64,000 bases of DNA from Betaproteobacteria bacterium HGW-Betaproteobacteria-4 (lineage in GTDB: Bacteria > Pseudomonadota > Gammaproteobacteria > Burkholderiales > Rhodocyclaceae), in assembly GCA_002840785.1 (NCBI GenBank), contig PHCH01000001.1, forward strand, positions 62,001 through 126,000, read 5' to 3'. The notes under the pieces were generated by a model, which had not been told where the DNA came from, made no database searches, and saw only the letters and a list, made by a program, of their open reading frames with translations. The stretch's first letter is position 1. The number at the start of each line of letters is the position of its first letter. Position numbers and translations under genes: made by a program. Shown here one piece after another: positions 41,601 through 49,267 of this stretch.

Positions 41601-44081
41601 CTCCGAGCCAAATTTCGTTGGTGACTTACCAACTGGCAAGTCCTGTAGGTCTTGCGGTTCACCACGCCAGTGAGGGGTCAGTGAGAAAGCTAACGATTGA
41701 TAGAGCTCCGCCAAGGGAACGCGTATGGTATCCATGTCTTCGCGCCATGTGCGATATGACATATCCCCATGTGTGGATGCCCCGCGTTCCGCATGACCAA
41801 GGAACGCATCGACAATTTCGGCTGAAATTCTCCTCTCTCTTAAGCCTGATGCGAGACGGTGGCGAAATAGATTCAGCGGCAATGGGCATCTAAATAAATT
41901 CAGACCATAAAGATTTGATTGAGAAGCATGCTTCCAATGCAAGCCGCCTTCAGCCCCCAGCAGAAAGAAGAACGGAAGTTGTGTGCGTTTCTTTTTAGAT
42001 AGGTTTTTGATGGCCTCCGACAGCTCACTTGAAACGTCAGAAATCACGTTGGCTAAAACTCCCAAATAGCTCAAATAGCCGGTTTGGAGTTCGTTAAGAA
42101 GTTCATCAACAACAGCTATCAGGCGCCCATTTCGGGCCTTCCCAGAAATTTTGTCATTGAGAAATAGATTCGACTGTATCCAGTCAAAATGGCTCGGTGA
42201 CCAAAATGGATCTTGAAGAACTCTTGCCCCTGTTGCGGCATAGAGCTTGAGTAAATAGTGAAGGGTCAGTGCATTGTGGAAGTCGATGATTGACTCTCCA
42301 CGACTCAACGCATTCAGTCGTGACTCCAGCGAATGAATTTCCTGAATCAGGCGGGGTTCGGCTACAGCAAGCAAGCTACCCAAGCCGTTAAACTGATCGG
42401 AGGCTTCTGCCACAAAAGGGATACGCAACGATGCCTCTGTCGCTGCTTTTACAATTGCCATTGGCCAGCTGGAATATGCCGTTGCCCCCGGCAACGAAGT
42501 TCGCGGATGAGCCCCGATCAAATTGGCAAGTACATGGTCGCCCGAGCGCGCGAACACGTCTTGCTGCAAAAGCTTAGCGATCGTCTGTGAGGTGATATTT
42601 GGAAAACTATCGAGCTTAAACACCTCACGAAACACTTTTTCCGGCGGCTCCAAGCCTGCGTGTTCCCATACCTGCCCGAGGGTAGAGGTAGATTCCCCTT
42701 CTATAGGTTTTTCGCTCAGAAGAGATATAAATCGGACAACTGGCTCAATAAGTGGGATTGACTGCTGTGCCGAATGTGGCTTGATCCATTCCTGCTCCTC
42801 CTTGGTCTTTGGATGCCAACCGGAGGCTCGCCTTGAGGGGAGACGAATCAACGCCTTCAAGGTCAGTGAAACCTTCCATTCGGGCCCAGGTACATCGCCA
42901 AACTCTAGCTGCTCCACCTGATTGATCGATCTGGCTGCAGCAACCCCAATCCAAGTTATGCAGGAAACTGCCCAAACGCTGAAATCGGTGGCCGCCAAGC
43001 ATTGTTCTAGCTGGCCCCAGAATCTTTGTTTTTGAAACGGGAGTACCTGAGGTAAAGACCAAGGTAGAAACTGGATGTCCTCTTGGCGTTGCAGAAGCAG
43101 GCGTCCCAAGCCGATTTTGTGAAATGCGTAGGAGTCGTCAGGATTTACTTTGGCCTTGACAATCGCATTGAGGTTACCTTCTGTTTCGGTATCTCTATCC
43201 GACCCTCGACTGGTTTCGTTTTCATCAACCTCGCGGTCATCAAATTCATCCTGAGGGGTGGTGTCGAGGGCAATCGGAGTTGGGAGTCCTATGTCTCCTT
43301 TGCTCTTCAGGTTTTCAAATCTGGTAACTCGTTCGAGTGCGAGTAGCAGACCTCGCTCCTGGCTGTCCGTCTGAATGTGACGCTCGTGTTCCAAGGCGCC
43401 TTTGAGCTGAAAAATCAGCTGACTCTCTCGACGATGATGTGGCAAAAGTCGACAAAAGAAATCTGGCCATACACCGATCCCATCATGAGCGAGTCTGAGC
43501 GAAGCACACAGTGTTGAGAGATGCTCTTCCCTCCGGTATCCCCTATCCGCGATATTCAATGCGCGGACGAATATCCACAGCCTAAAAGTCTCGAACCTGG
43601 CAACATCCTCGTGCTTACCAATAAAAGGGCGGGCCACGAGTAGTGCCAATAAATAGTATTGTTCGACCACGCCCGGAAAATGGTGACTGGCTTTTTTGTT
43701 GAAACCCAAGGCCCGAATTTCTGAAAGGTTACTCAGGTCTTTAGTGCGCAAAGCGTTGGAAATTCGATAGAGCACTCCTGCGTGCCGAGAGCCATCTCTG
43801 TACCATCGCTGTAAAACCTGCAGAGCTAGTTCTGACCCAATTACGTCTAGCATATTCCGAATCGCGTTCGGCTTTTGGAGTAAAAGCGTTACATCAACGA
43901 CCTTCTTCCAGTCGTTTTCTACCCCTGAGTTCCGCATCCAATCTAGAACGCGATAAAACTCCATTTGGTCAGCAGTAGTCGGCTTTTCGCTGGGTGAGGA
44001 GGCCTCTTGCAGGGGCTCATCTGGATCAGATAATAGGGGTTGGTCGAGTTGGTTTGATTTCGGTCGTAAATTCGATGCCAT
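38658..44081 (-). CDS. Giant multi-module tyrosine recombinase (1807 residues)
   Basis: An exceptionally long site-specific integrase. Its C-terminal module has a full catalytic set: Arg1347 in FGLRRSETLGL, Lys1379 before AARRAVPL, His1454-x2-Arg1457 in LHRGRHG, His1513 in RYLGHAG and Tyr1523 in FGNYLHF; a core-binding region lies at about 1170-1300. A second module is visible at 384-776: Arg384 in AAARSINQVEQLE, NLFRHRLASGL (Asn where His is usual, Arg740), LGHAE (His763) and Tyr776 in GDMSYRTW, probably impaired. A third Arg-box-like LSRISNTELLRD lies at 970. An HTH-like segment (LPAAEVAQCLGFARESIFDLE) follows at about 1592. Usual integrases have 300-450 residues. The gene starts about 100 bp from a tRNA-Pro 3' end copy. 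The RBS is weak. Confidence 0.85.
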   Translation of the reverse strand: MASNLRPKSNQLDQPLLSDPDEPLQEASSPSEKPTTADQMEFYRVLDWMRNSGVENDWKKVVDVTLLLQKPNAIRNMLDVIGSELALQVLQRWYRDGSRHAGVLYRISNALRTKDLSNLSEIRALGFNKKASHHFPGVVEQYYLLALLVARPFIGKHEDVARFETFRLWIFVRALNIADRGYRREEHLSTLCASLRLAHDGIGVWPDFFCRLLPHHRRESQLIFQLKGALEHERHIQTDSQERGLLLALERVTRFENLKSKGDIGLPTPIALDTTPQDEFDDREVDENETSRGSDRDTETEGNLNAIVKAKVNPDDSYAFHKIGLGRLLLQRQEDIQFLPWSLPQVLPFQKQRFWGQLEQCLAATDFSVWAVSCITWIGVAAARSINQVEQLEFGDVPGPEWKVSLTLKALIRLPSRRASGWHPKTKEEQEWIKPHSAQQSIPLIEPVVRFISLLSEKPIEGESTSTLGQVWEHAGLEPPEKVFREVFKLDSFPNITSQTIAKLLQQDVFARSGDHVLANLIGAHPRTSLPGATAYSSWPMAIVKAATEASLRIPFVAEASDQFNGLGSLLAVAEPRLIQEIHSLESRLNALSRGESIIDFHNALTLHYLLKLYAATGARVLQDPFWSPSHFDWIQSNLFLNDKISGKARNGRLIAVVDELLNELQTGYLSYLGVLANVISDVSSELSEAIKNLSKKKRTQLPFFFLLGAEGGLHWKHASQSNLYGLNLFRCPLPLNLFRHRLASGLRERRISAEIVDAFLGHAERGASTHGDMSYRTWREDMDTIRVPLAELYQSLAFSLTPHWRGEPQDLQDLPVGKSPTKFGSELRLEYQKKQRIEALRSVRRITVEFLGGRTLDELSADDIEKLCRRLLCNRKGLPHPHGLLRYSVFLRFVEMRWRKLGKRIKLKKRYGALVEEPTVVTQFAPGAVQTLSRLTSVVTELADSLQPSRTGKDDAALHAVIQLAVLSRISNTELLRDVIVGKNFRLITKGGLPFLEHAPELNEKDLTAPVQRFRIHPITAKLLDRALGRSNRKKDWVAKVAPDWVGGTKEIISAHVGHQLITTSELLNSLAEIVDQANFQQLPGVVGGYLSGRLKTYSLETQEWLRVRWRESRLIEDLNAPKEEDGELSVRRLLQLKDKNSERLQNNTRTFFSKLRGAIGDEGPSPLPTQQTKGSRREWQKKIRTIIRAYNGQVEEAALLLGDWLAWLLLRPYRGGLLAIGTVRTYFTTLSGVFERTAYDANLTMLDDDGITELYCDILEAATAQDCRTVLNRLREFHRWAKLRTEIPEPDWGELPVMSNGVSVDPGVWTDTDYGNALQLLLQLESEEGNYAAFLILCIYHFGLRRSETLGLTTTDWIETEDWIVVFVKSRPHRKLKTQAARRAVPLLNEFTDREKRLVGQIVKRAQASVAEGVSSPLFSLGSGTFLNLNAISSLALSAIKFVTGNPRQNLHRGRHGVGNRITLNLLGLDLKNWKPVSAQGGDHQKTAMVLMDRQEISRRIPWAVARYLGHAGITTQFGNYLHFLSDWTELLTYTSGRKIVAELQFGVELENYPLQHPRHNTDFHTNNTQDKKNRLADVLRAMRLLGRGLPAAEVAQCLGFARESIFDLERAITTVGERMYWNGKAVEPEHEAPPASNKSGVDGMNWLGKIYEESWNRLIASGNENKNDLGALLPLREGARMIGSSRQLLACNREQFSTLQIFLKSWGIDSNRFDIARSIEDPTLIENAREFDFSPRSFKEIGGRARGVQVDKMLFNDEPFAPLVQSRCGLLLTESSDGVIRNRFELVVAFLASLTAANVQKTQP

Positions 44082-44179
44082 GATGAAAAACCGTGAAATG
44101 CTTGATTCTCATCATTTTCCGCCAAATTATGTCTACAGTAAACGTTCAATACGTCTATATTGGACTGCATTCGGGACGC

Positions 44180-44203
44180 GTTCGAATCCTGTCACTCCGA
44201 CCA
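44180..44203 (+). other. Attachment-site copy: tRNA-Pro 3' end (T-loop to CCA)
   Basis: GTTCGAATCCTGTCACTCCGACCA in order: T-loop, 3' half of the T-stem, acceptor strand CACTCCG, discriminator A and CCA. The implied 5' CGGAGTG with C1:G72 and A73 is typical of tRNA-Pro. The 5' part of the tRNA is absent (the T-stem's first half reads GACGC instead of GACAG), so this is the part recreated by integration. The intact tRNA should lie at the other end of the island, outside this window. Confidence 0.8.
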
Positions 44204-44228
44204 AAACACTGCAAAGAAAAAAGCACCT

Positions 44229-44252
44229 AGCCATCCTTCGGGGTGGCTTTTT
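44229..44252 (+). terminator. Terminator of the (now separated) tRNA-Pro gene
   Basis: AGCCATCC, loop TTCG and GGGTGGCT pair with one G-U, followed by TTTT. It lies 26 bp behind the tRNA 3' end, where the backbone tRNA transcript would stop. Confidence 0.75.
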
Positions 44253-44343
44253 GCTTTCTGGGGTCATAATGGCCGAGGTATTGAAGTGTGGTAAAAATAC
44301 AAGCTTGCGGATTTTTCGTGAGCTTTTTTTGTGCCCGGGGTAA

Positions 44344-44577
44344 ATGATGAAATACCTGCTTTTGCTTGCTTTCCTGGCTGTGGTTTGGTTGTTGTGGTCC
44401 AAGCGTCAGTCGAACGGAGGTGCAGATGCCTCGCCTCGACAGGATGTCGCTCCCGAAAAGATGGTTGCCTGCGCGTATTGTGGTGTGCACCTGCCGGAGA
44501 GCGAGGGCATCTGTGTCGATGGCCAGGTCTATTGCAGTGAAGCTCACCGCTTGGCAGGTGGTGCCAAGGAGCACTGA
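44344..44577 (+). CDS. PP0621-family small membrane-anchored Zn-ribbon protein
   Basis: A 77-residue protein with an N-terminal membrane anchor (KYLLLLAFLAVVWLLW) and a cytoplasmic metal-site-like part with CAYCGVHLPESEGICVDGQVYCSEAHR (CxxC ... YCS..H). PP0621-like proteins sit directly before pilS in many Betaproteobacteria, as here: its TGA overlaps the pilS ATG. The function is unknown; the location suggests a link to pilus signalling. Two adjacent ATGs (44344, 44347) are equally possible. Confidence 0.8.
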   Translation: MMKYLLLLAFLAVVWLLWSKRQSNGGADASPRQDVAPEKMVACAYCGVHLPESEGICVDGQVYCSEAHRLAGGAKEH

Positions 44578-46190
44578 TGCAGAATTGGCTTTCGTCGACC
44601 TGGGAGGCTAATTGGCGTTCATTCCAGTATTTCAATCTGTATAGGTTGGTGCTGGCAGCCTTGTTTTTTCTGGCGATTGTTTTTCCCCTGGAGTGGACAT
44701 CGCGACTGAAATTGGTGCCGTCGCCACTGATGTTCGGGCTGACTGGCGGTTATATGGCGGGAACGGTTGCCGGCCTGTTGCTGGCAATGCATTGGCAACA
44801 TCGATTCAACCGGCAATTGTCGTTTCAGATGATGGTCGATGTGGGCGTTATCAGTTCTGTGATGTATCTGGCTGGTGGCGTAGGCAGCGGATTGAGTGTG
44901 CTGTTGCTGGTTTCTTTGGCGGCGGCCAGTCTGGTCGGGCGTGGGCGTCTGGTGCTGTTCTATGCCGCGCTGGCTACCTTGGCAATTTTGTTGAGTCAGA
45001 GTTTGGGGATTGCCGCCCGGGGATTTGAAGAGTCGTCGATTGTTCAGGCTGGCTTTATTTCTGCCGGCTTCTTTGCGACAGCAATTCTTGCCCGAATGCT
45101 TGGTCAGCGGGTCATGGTCAACGAGGACTTGGCGCGGCGACGTGGGGTGGCGCTGGAGAACCAGATGCTGATCAGTCAGCGCGTCGTCGAGCGGATGCAG
45201 GATGGGGTGTTGATTGTTGCCCCCGGTGGGGTGGTCAGTCACTGTAATCCCGTGGCCAGATCGATGCTCGGTTTCTCCGATGGCAACGCGGCGGGCGAAT
45301 TGCTTGGCCAGGCTCCCGCTCTGGCGAGTGCATTGGCGGCCTGGGATAAGAGTGATGGCGATAGCAGTTTCAGTTTTGCTGGCGCCGATGGTAGTGAATT
45401 GTGGGCGCGTTTCGAGCGGACGGCGAGTTCGGATGGAGAGGTGCTGGTTTTTCTGGATGACGTTGGACGGATCAAGGAGCGTGCCCAGCAGTTGAAATTG
45501 GCTTCTTTGGGCCGGTTGACCGCAAGCATCGCGCATGAAATCCGCAATCCGCTCTCCGCCATAGGTCATGCCGGGGAATTGTTGCGAGAGGAGCGGCGTG
45601 GCGAGATGCAGGATCGTTTGCTACGCATCCTCAACGACAACGTGCTGCGACTCGACCGGATTGTCGGCGATATTCTCGAACTTGGGCGGCAGAGCCGGGC
45701 TGAGCCCGAGTTGTTGCGTGTCGATGAGTTTTGCGTTGCATTTGTCGAGAATTTCACGACAACAGAATGCCTGTCGCCGGGGATCGTTGTCCTTGAGCAC
45801 GTGTTGCCGCTCACGCTTTGCTTTGATCGTTCCCATTTGCATCAGGTGCTGTGGAATCTGGTGAGCAATGCGTTGCGCCATTCGAGCCGTGGTCCTCGGG
45901 CGGTCTGCATTGAACTGGACGGCGGCCGGGGCGATGGCCGGGTAGAATTGCATGTGGTCGATGATGGTCCGGGGGTTCCGGAATCCGTGCGTGAGCAGAT
46001 TTTTGAGCCGTTCTTCACGACGCATACGCAGGGAACGGGGCTGGGCCTTTTTATCGCCCGTGAATTGTGTGCGACCAACGGGGCCAGCCTGGAGCTGGCG
46101 GCTTCCACGTCCGGGGCGCATTTCATTGTTGCAGGGAGAAACGACACGTGTCTGTTGCCAGAACCGAACGGCGCCCGCGCGGCGAAATGA
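44577..46190 (+). CDS. pilS: Type IV pilus sensor kinase PilS
   Basis: A 537-residue histidine kinase with six membrane segments in the first about 190 residues, a PAS domain (about 200-300), a HisKA box SIAHEIRNPLSAIGHAGELL, an N-box QVLWNLVSNALRHSSRG, and DDGPGVPESVREQIFEPFFTT/GTGLGLFIARELC in the ATPase part. It phosphorylates PilR, encoded next with an ATGA overlap, and controls pilin expression with sigma-54. Order and length match PilS in related bacteria. Confidence 0.92.
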   Translation: MQNWLSSTWEANWRSFQYFNLYRLVLAALFFLAIVFPLEWTSRLKLVPSPLMFGLTGGYMAGTVAGLLLAMHWQHRFNRQLSFQMMVDVGVISSVMYLAGGVGSGLSVLLLVSLAAASLVGRGRLVLFYAALATLAILLSQSLGIAARGFEESSIVQAGFISAGFFATAILARMLGQRVMVNEDLARRRGVALENQMLISQRVVERMQDGVLIVAPGGVVSHCNPVARSMLGFSDGNAAGELLGQAPALASALAAWDKSDGDSSFSFAGADGSELWARFERTASSDGEVLVFLDDVGRIKERAQQLKLASLGRLTASIAHEIRNPLSAIGHAGELLREERRGEMQDRLLRILNDNVLRLDRIVGDILELGRQSRAEPELLRVDEFCVAFVENFTTTECLSPGIVVLEHVLPLTLCFDRSHLHQVLWNLVSNALRHSSRGPRAVCIELDGGRGDGRVELHVVDDGPGVPESVREQIFEPFFTTHTQGTGLGLFIARELCATNGASLELAASTSGAHFIVAGRNDTCLLPEPNGARAAK

Positions 46191-47503
46191 GCCGGGTCCT
46201 CGTCATTGACGACGAGGCCGATATTCGCGAACTGATCGATCTGACGCTGGTCCGCATGGGGCTGGCGACGGAGTGTGTCGGCTCGGTGGCCGAGGCGCGG
46301 GCAGCGCTCGATAGCGCCGTCTTTCAGCTTTGCCTGACCGATATGCGCCTGCCCGATGGCGATGGTCTGGAGATCGTTCGTTACATTACCGAGCACCATC
46401 CGCAAACGCCGATTGCCGTGATCACCGCCTATGGCAGCGCTGAAAATGCCGTGGCCGCGTTGAAGGCCGGGGCCTTTGATTACCTGGCCAAGCCGGTCGG
46501 CCTTGAGCAGTTGCGTTCCCTTATCAAGTCGGCCCTGCGCTTGCCGGGTGGCGGGCAGGATAGCGAGAATCCGCTGCAGTCGTTGATCGGCGATTCGCCG
46601 AGCATGCAGCAGGTGCGGGCGATGATCGAGAAGCTGGCGCGCAGCCAGGCGCCGATTTACATCTCCGGCGAGTCGGGCAGCGGCAAGGAATTGGCGGCAA
46701 GGCTGATCCATGGTCGCAGCGCGCGAGCTGCTGCCACCTTCGTGCCGGTCAACTGCGGGGCGATCCCCGAAAACCTCATGGAGAGTGAGTTCTTCGGTTA
46801 CCGGAAGGGGGCTTTTACCGGCGCCGATAGTGAGCGCGAAGGCTTTTTCCAGGCGGCCCACGGTGGCACCTTGTTTCTCGACGAAGTGGCCGATCTGCCG
46901 CTGGCCATGCAGGTCAAGCTGTTGCGCGCGATTCAGGAAAAGCGCGTGCGCAAGGTGGGGAGCGTTGCCGAGGAGCCGGTCGATGTCCGGATCATCTGCG
47001 CCACCCACAAAAATCTGCGTGAACTGGTCGATCGAGGCGCCTTCCGCCAGGACTTGTATTACCGCCTCAATGTCATCGAACTGCGTATGCCGCCGCTGCG
47101 CGAGCGGATGGAGGATATTGCGCCGCTGGTCGAGGCCATCCTGCGCCGGGTCTTTGGCGATTCGCCGCCCAAGTTGTCGAGCGGAGCAGTCAAGGCGCTG
47201 TCGTTTTACTCGTTCCCGGGCAACGTCCGCGAACTGGAAAACATTCTCGAGCGGGCGACGGCGCTATGCTCCGGCGACTTGATCGAGGTCGAGGATCTGC
47301 ATCTCGGTCCGGAAGAAATGTCGGGGAGCGAGGAGCAGGGGCGCGGCAGCGAAACGCTCGACGAGTATCTCAACCGTCTCGAGCGCCAGGCCATACTTGA
47401 AGCCCTGCAAAAATCCGAAGGCAACCGGACGGCGGCGGCCCGCCTGCTGGGCGTCACCTTCCGCTCGATGCGCTACCGTCTCGAGCGCCTGGGCATCGAG
47501 TGA
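46187..47503 (+). CDS. pilR: Sigma-54-dependent response regulator PilR
   Basis: A 438-residue NtrC-type activator. The receiver domain begins [13 protein letters not shown] with phospho-Asp in [11 protein letters not shown]; the AAA+ domain has Walker A GESGSGKE, the sigma-54 contact loop GAFTGA, and Walker [13 protein letters not shown]; a Fis-type HTH ([25 protein letters not shown]) ends it. The ATG overlaps the pilS stop, and the next gene, ampD, overlaps its own stop. Expected role: activation of pilA transcription in response to PilS. Confidence 0.93.
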   Translation: MSRVLVIDDEADIRELIDLTLVRMGLATECVGSVAEARAALDSAVFQLCLTDMRLPDGDGLEIVRYITEHHPQTPIAVITAYGSAENAVAALKAGAFDYLAKPVGLEQLRSLIKSALRLPGGGQDSENPLQSLIGDSPSMQQVRAMIEKLARSQAPIYISGESGSGKELAARLIHGRSARAAATFVPVNCGAIPENLMESEFFGYRKGAFTGADSEREGFFQAAHGGTLFLDEVADLPLAMQVKLLRAIQEKRVRKVGSVAEEPVDVRIICATHKNLRELVDRGAFRQDLYYRLNVIELRMPPLRERMEDIAPLVEAILRRVFGDSPPKLSSGAVKALSFYSFPGNVRELENILERATALCSGDLIEVEDLHLGPEEMSGSEEQGRGSETLDEYLNRLERQAILEALQKSEGNRTAAARLLGVTFRSMRYRLERLGIE

Positions 47504-48069
47504 TGGCGTGGCAGCCTGACGGTTGGCTGGAGGGCGTGCGCTGGCTGCCTTCGCCCAACTTTGGCGAGCGCCCGGCCGGCGAAAAGGTGTCGTTGGTGGT
47601 CATCCACAACATCAGTCTGCCGCCTGAGGAGTTCGCCGGCGACTGGGTCGAGGATTTTTTCCTCAATCGGCTGGATCCTACGGTCAACCCGTATTTTTCG
47701 ACAATTTTCGAATTGCAGGTCTCGGCCCATTTTTATATTCGGCGCGACGGCCGGGTCATCCAGTTCGTCGGCTGCGACCAGCGGGCCTGGCATGCTGGCC
47801 AGTCGTGCTGGTGCGAGCGCGACAACTGCAACGACTACTCGGTGGGGATAGAACTGGAGGGCTCGGACACGCAGCCGTTCACTGCCGAACAGTATGCCGC
47901 CCTGTGGGAATTGCTCGACGCCTTGCGCGCCCGCTATCCGATTGCCGCCATTGCTGGCCACTGCCACATCGCCCCGGGGCGCAAGACCGATCCCGGGCCG
48001 TGTTTCGACTGGCCGGCGCTGCAGGCGCGCTATCCGGGTCTGGACTTACCGGCCGAAATAACGGCTTAG
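47503..48069 (+). CDS. ampD: 1,6-anhydro-N-acetylmuramyl-L-alanine amidase AmpD
   Basis: A 188-residue cytoplasmic amidase that cleaves the peptide from anhydro-muropeptides during cell-wall recycling and so keeps AmpR-type induction low. The zinc ligands are visible as His in VVIHNIS, His in GHCHIAPGRK and Asp in KTDPGPCFDW; SVGIELEGSD is also typical. The start ATG at 47503 overlaps the pilR stop. Its end overlaps, by 24 bp and tail to tail, the aminotransferase gene on the other strand. Confidence 0.93.
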   Translation: MAWQPDGWLEGVRWLPSPNFGERPAGEKVSLVVIHNISLPPEEFAGDWVEDFFLNRLDPTVNPYFSTIFELQVSAHFYIRRDGRVIQFVGCDQRAWHAGQSCWCERDNCNDYSVGIELEGSDTQPFTAEQYAALWELLDALRARYPIAAIAGHCHIAPGRKTDPGPCFDWPALQARYPGLDLPAEITA

Positions 48070-49206
48070 TCGCTCGACCGCCTCGGCCAGGCGTTCGACA
48101 CCGGTCGTGTAGGCGAAGCGGATGTGACGTTGCGGCTGGTTGCACCCAAAATCGAGGCCCGGCGTTGCCGCGACGCCGGTCTTCTCGAGCAAATCCCCGG
48201 CCAGCGCAAAGCTGTCATCGGCCAGTGTCGAGCAGTCGCAATAAAGGTAGAACGCACCCTCCGGGCGGGCGGTAACGCGAAAGCCGATTTGCTCGAGGGC
48301 TGGGGCGAGGAAATCGCGGCGACGACGAAACTCGGCACGCCGGGCTTCGAGGATGGCAATGGTTGCCGGCTCGAACGCTGCCAGCGCGCCGTACTGGGCC
48401 GGCGTCGACGGGCACAGCGTGAGGTTCTGGGCCAGCTTTTCGACATCGCGCACATAGGGTTCTGGAATGACCATCCAGCCCAGTCGCCAACCCGTCATCT
48501 GAAAATACTTTGAAAAACTGTTGATGACCCAGATGTCGTCGCCCGCCGCGCAGGCCGTTGGTGCTTCGCTTTCATACGTTAGCCCGTGGTAAATCTCGTC
48601 GACCAGAAAGTGACCTTCGTGCTCGCGGCACACCTTGGCCAGGGCTTCGATCTCGGTCAGCGTCAGCAGCGTACCGGTCGGGTTGGCCGGTGAGGCGACG
48701 AGCAGGCCGGCGGTGCTCGACTTCCAGTATTGGCGTAGCAATGCCGGGGTCGGCTGGAAATTGGTTTCGGGGCCGACAGGGATGTTCAGCGGTCGACCAT
48801 CAAAAGCACGCAAAATGTGACGATTGCACGGGTAGCCCGGATCGGTCAGCAACCAGCTGCTGCCGGGGTCGGCCAGGCAGGCGAAAGCCAGGTTGAGGGC
48901 GCCGGAGGCGCCGTTGGTGATGGCGATCCGGCTGGCCGGTACGCTGGCACCATAGCGCTGGCGGTAGAAGGCGCTGATCGCTTCGCGCAATTCCGGCAAA
49001 CCGAGTGCTTCGGTGTATTTCGTTTTTCCGCTTTTTATCGCGTTGACCGCAGCATTCGCGATCGGCTCCGGCGTCGGGAAGTCTGGTTCGCCGACTTCCA
49101 TGTGAATGATGTCGCGGCCCTCGGCTTCGAGCTGGCGGGCGCGGGTCAGCAGTTCGACAACGTGGAAAGGCTCGATGTCGGCGAGGCGTTGGGCGGGGCG
49201 GTACAT
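48046..49206 (-). CDS. Pyridoxal-phosphate aminotransferase, class I/II
   Basis: A 386-residue aspartate/tyrosine/valine-pyruvate-type aminotransferase. It starts MYRPAQRLADIEPFHVVEL and contains EVGEPDFPTPEPI, a phosphate-site TNGASGALNLAF, ASPANPTGTLL, DEIYHGL, the PLP-lysine motif NSFSKYFQMTGWRLGW and C-terminal RPEGAFYLY/IRFAY with the substrate carboxylate Arg. The ATG at 49206 fits the family; upstream in-frame codons come from the pckG 3' region. The amino donor cannot be read from sequence. Confidence 0.88.
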   Translation of the reverse strand: MYRPAQRLADIEPFHVVELLTRARQLEAEGRDIIHMEVGEPDFPTPEPIANAAVNAIKSGKTKYTEALGLPELREAISAFYRQRYGASVPASRIAITNGASGALNLAFACLADPGSSWLLTDPGYPCNRHILRAFDGRPLNIPVGPETNFQPTPALLRQYWKSSTAGLLVASPANPTGTLLTLTEIEALAKVCREHEGHFLVDEIYHGLTYESEAPTACAAGDDIWVINSFSKYFQMTGWRLGWMVIPEPYVRDVEKLAQNLTLCPSTPAQYGALAAFEPATIAILEARRAEFRRRRDFLAPALEQIGFRVTARPEGAFYLYCDCSTLADDSFALAGDLLEKTGVAATPGLDFGCNQPQRHIRFAYTTGVERLAEAVERLSRYFGR

Positions 49207-49214
49207 GCGGTTCT

Positions 49215-49247
49215 CCAAAACAAAACGGCCACCCGCAGGTGGCCGTT
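49215..49247 (-). terminator. Terminator of pckG
   Basis: On the minus strand AACGGCCACC, loop TGCG and GGTGGCCGTT form a perfect 10-bp stem followed by TTGTTTTGG, 20 bp after the pckG stop. Confidence 0.85.
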
Positions 49248-49267
49248 CATCATAGCGGAAGCGGCTA

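Noticed and set aside
38658-44081. Giant recombinase as two genes fused by a sequencing error
   Set aside because: The frame is continuous over 5.4 kb without a stop or a sudden composition change, and linker regions read as ordinary protein. It remains worth confirming with homologues.
44100-44203. Complete tRNA gene
   Set aside because: Only the T-loop to CCA part is present; no D-arm or anticodon arm can be folded from the upstream bases.
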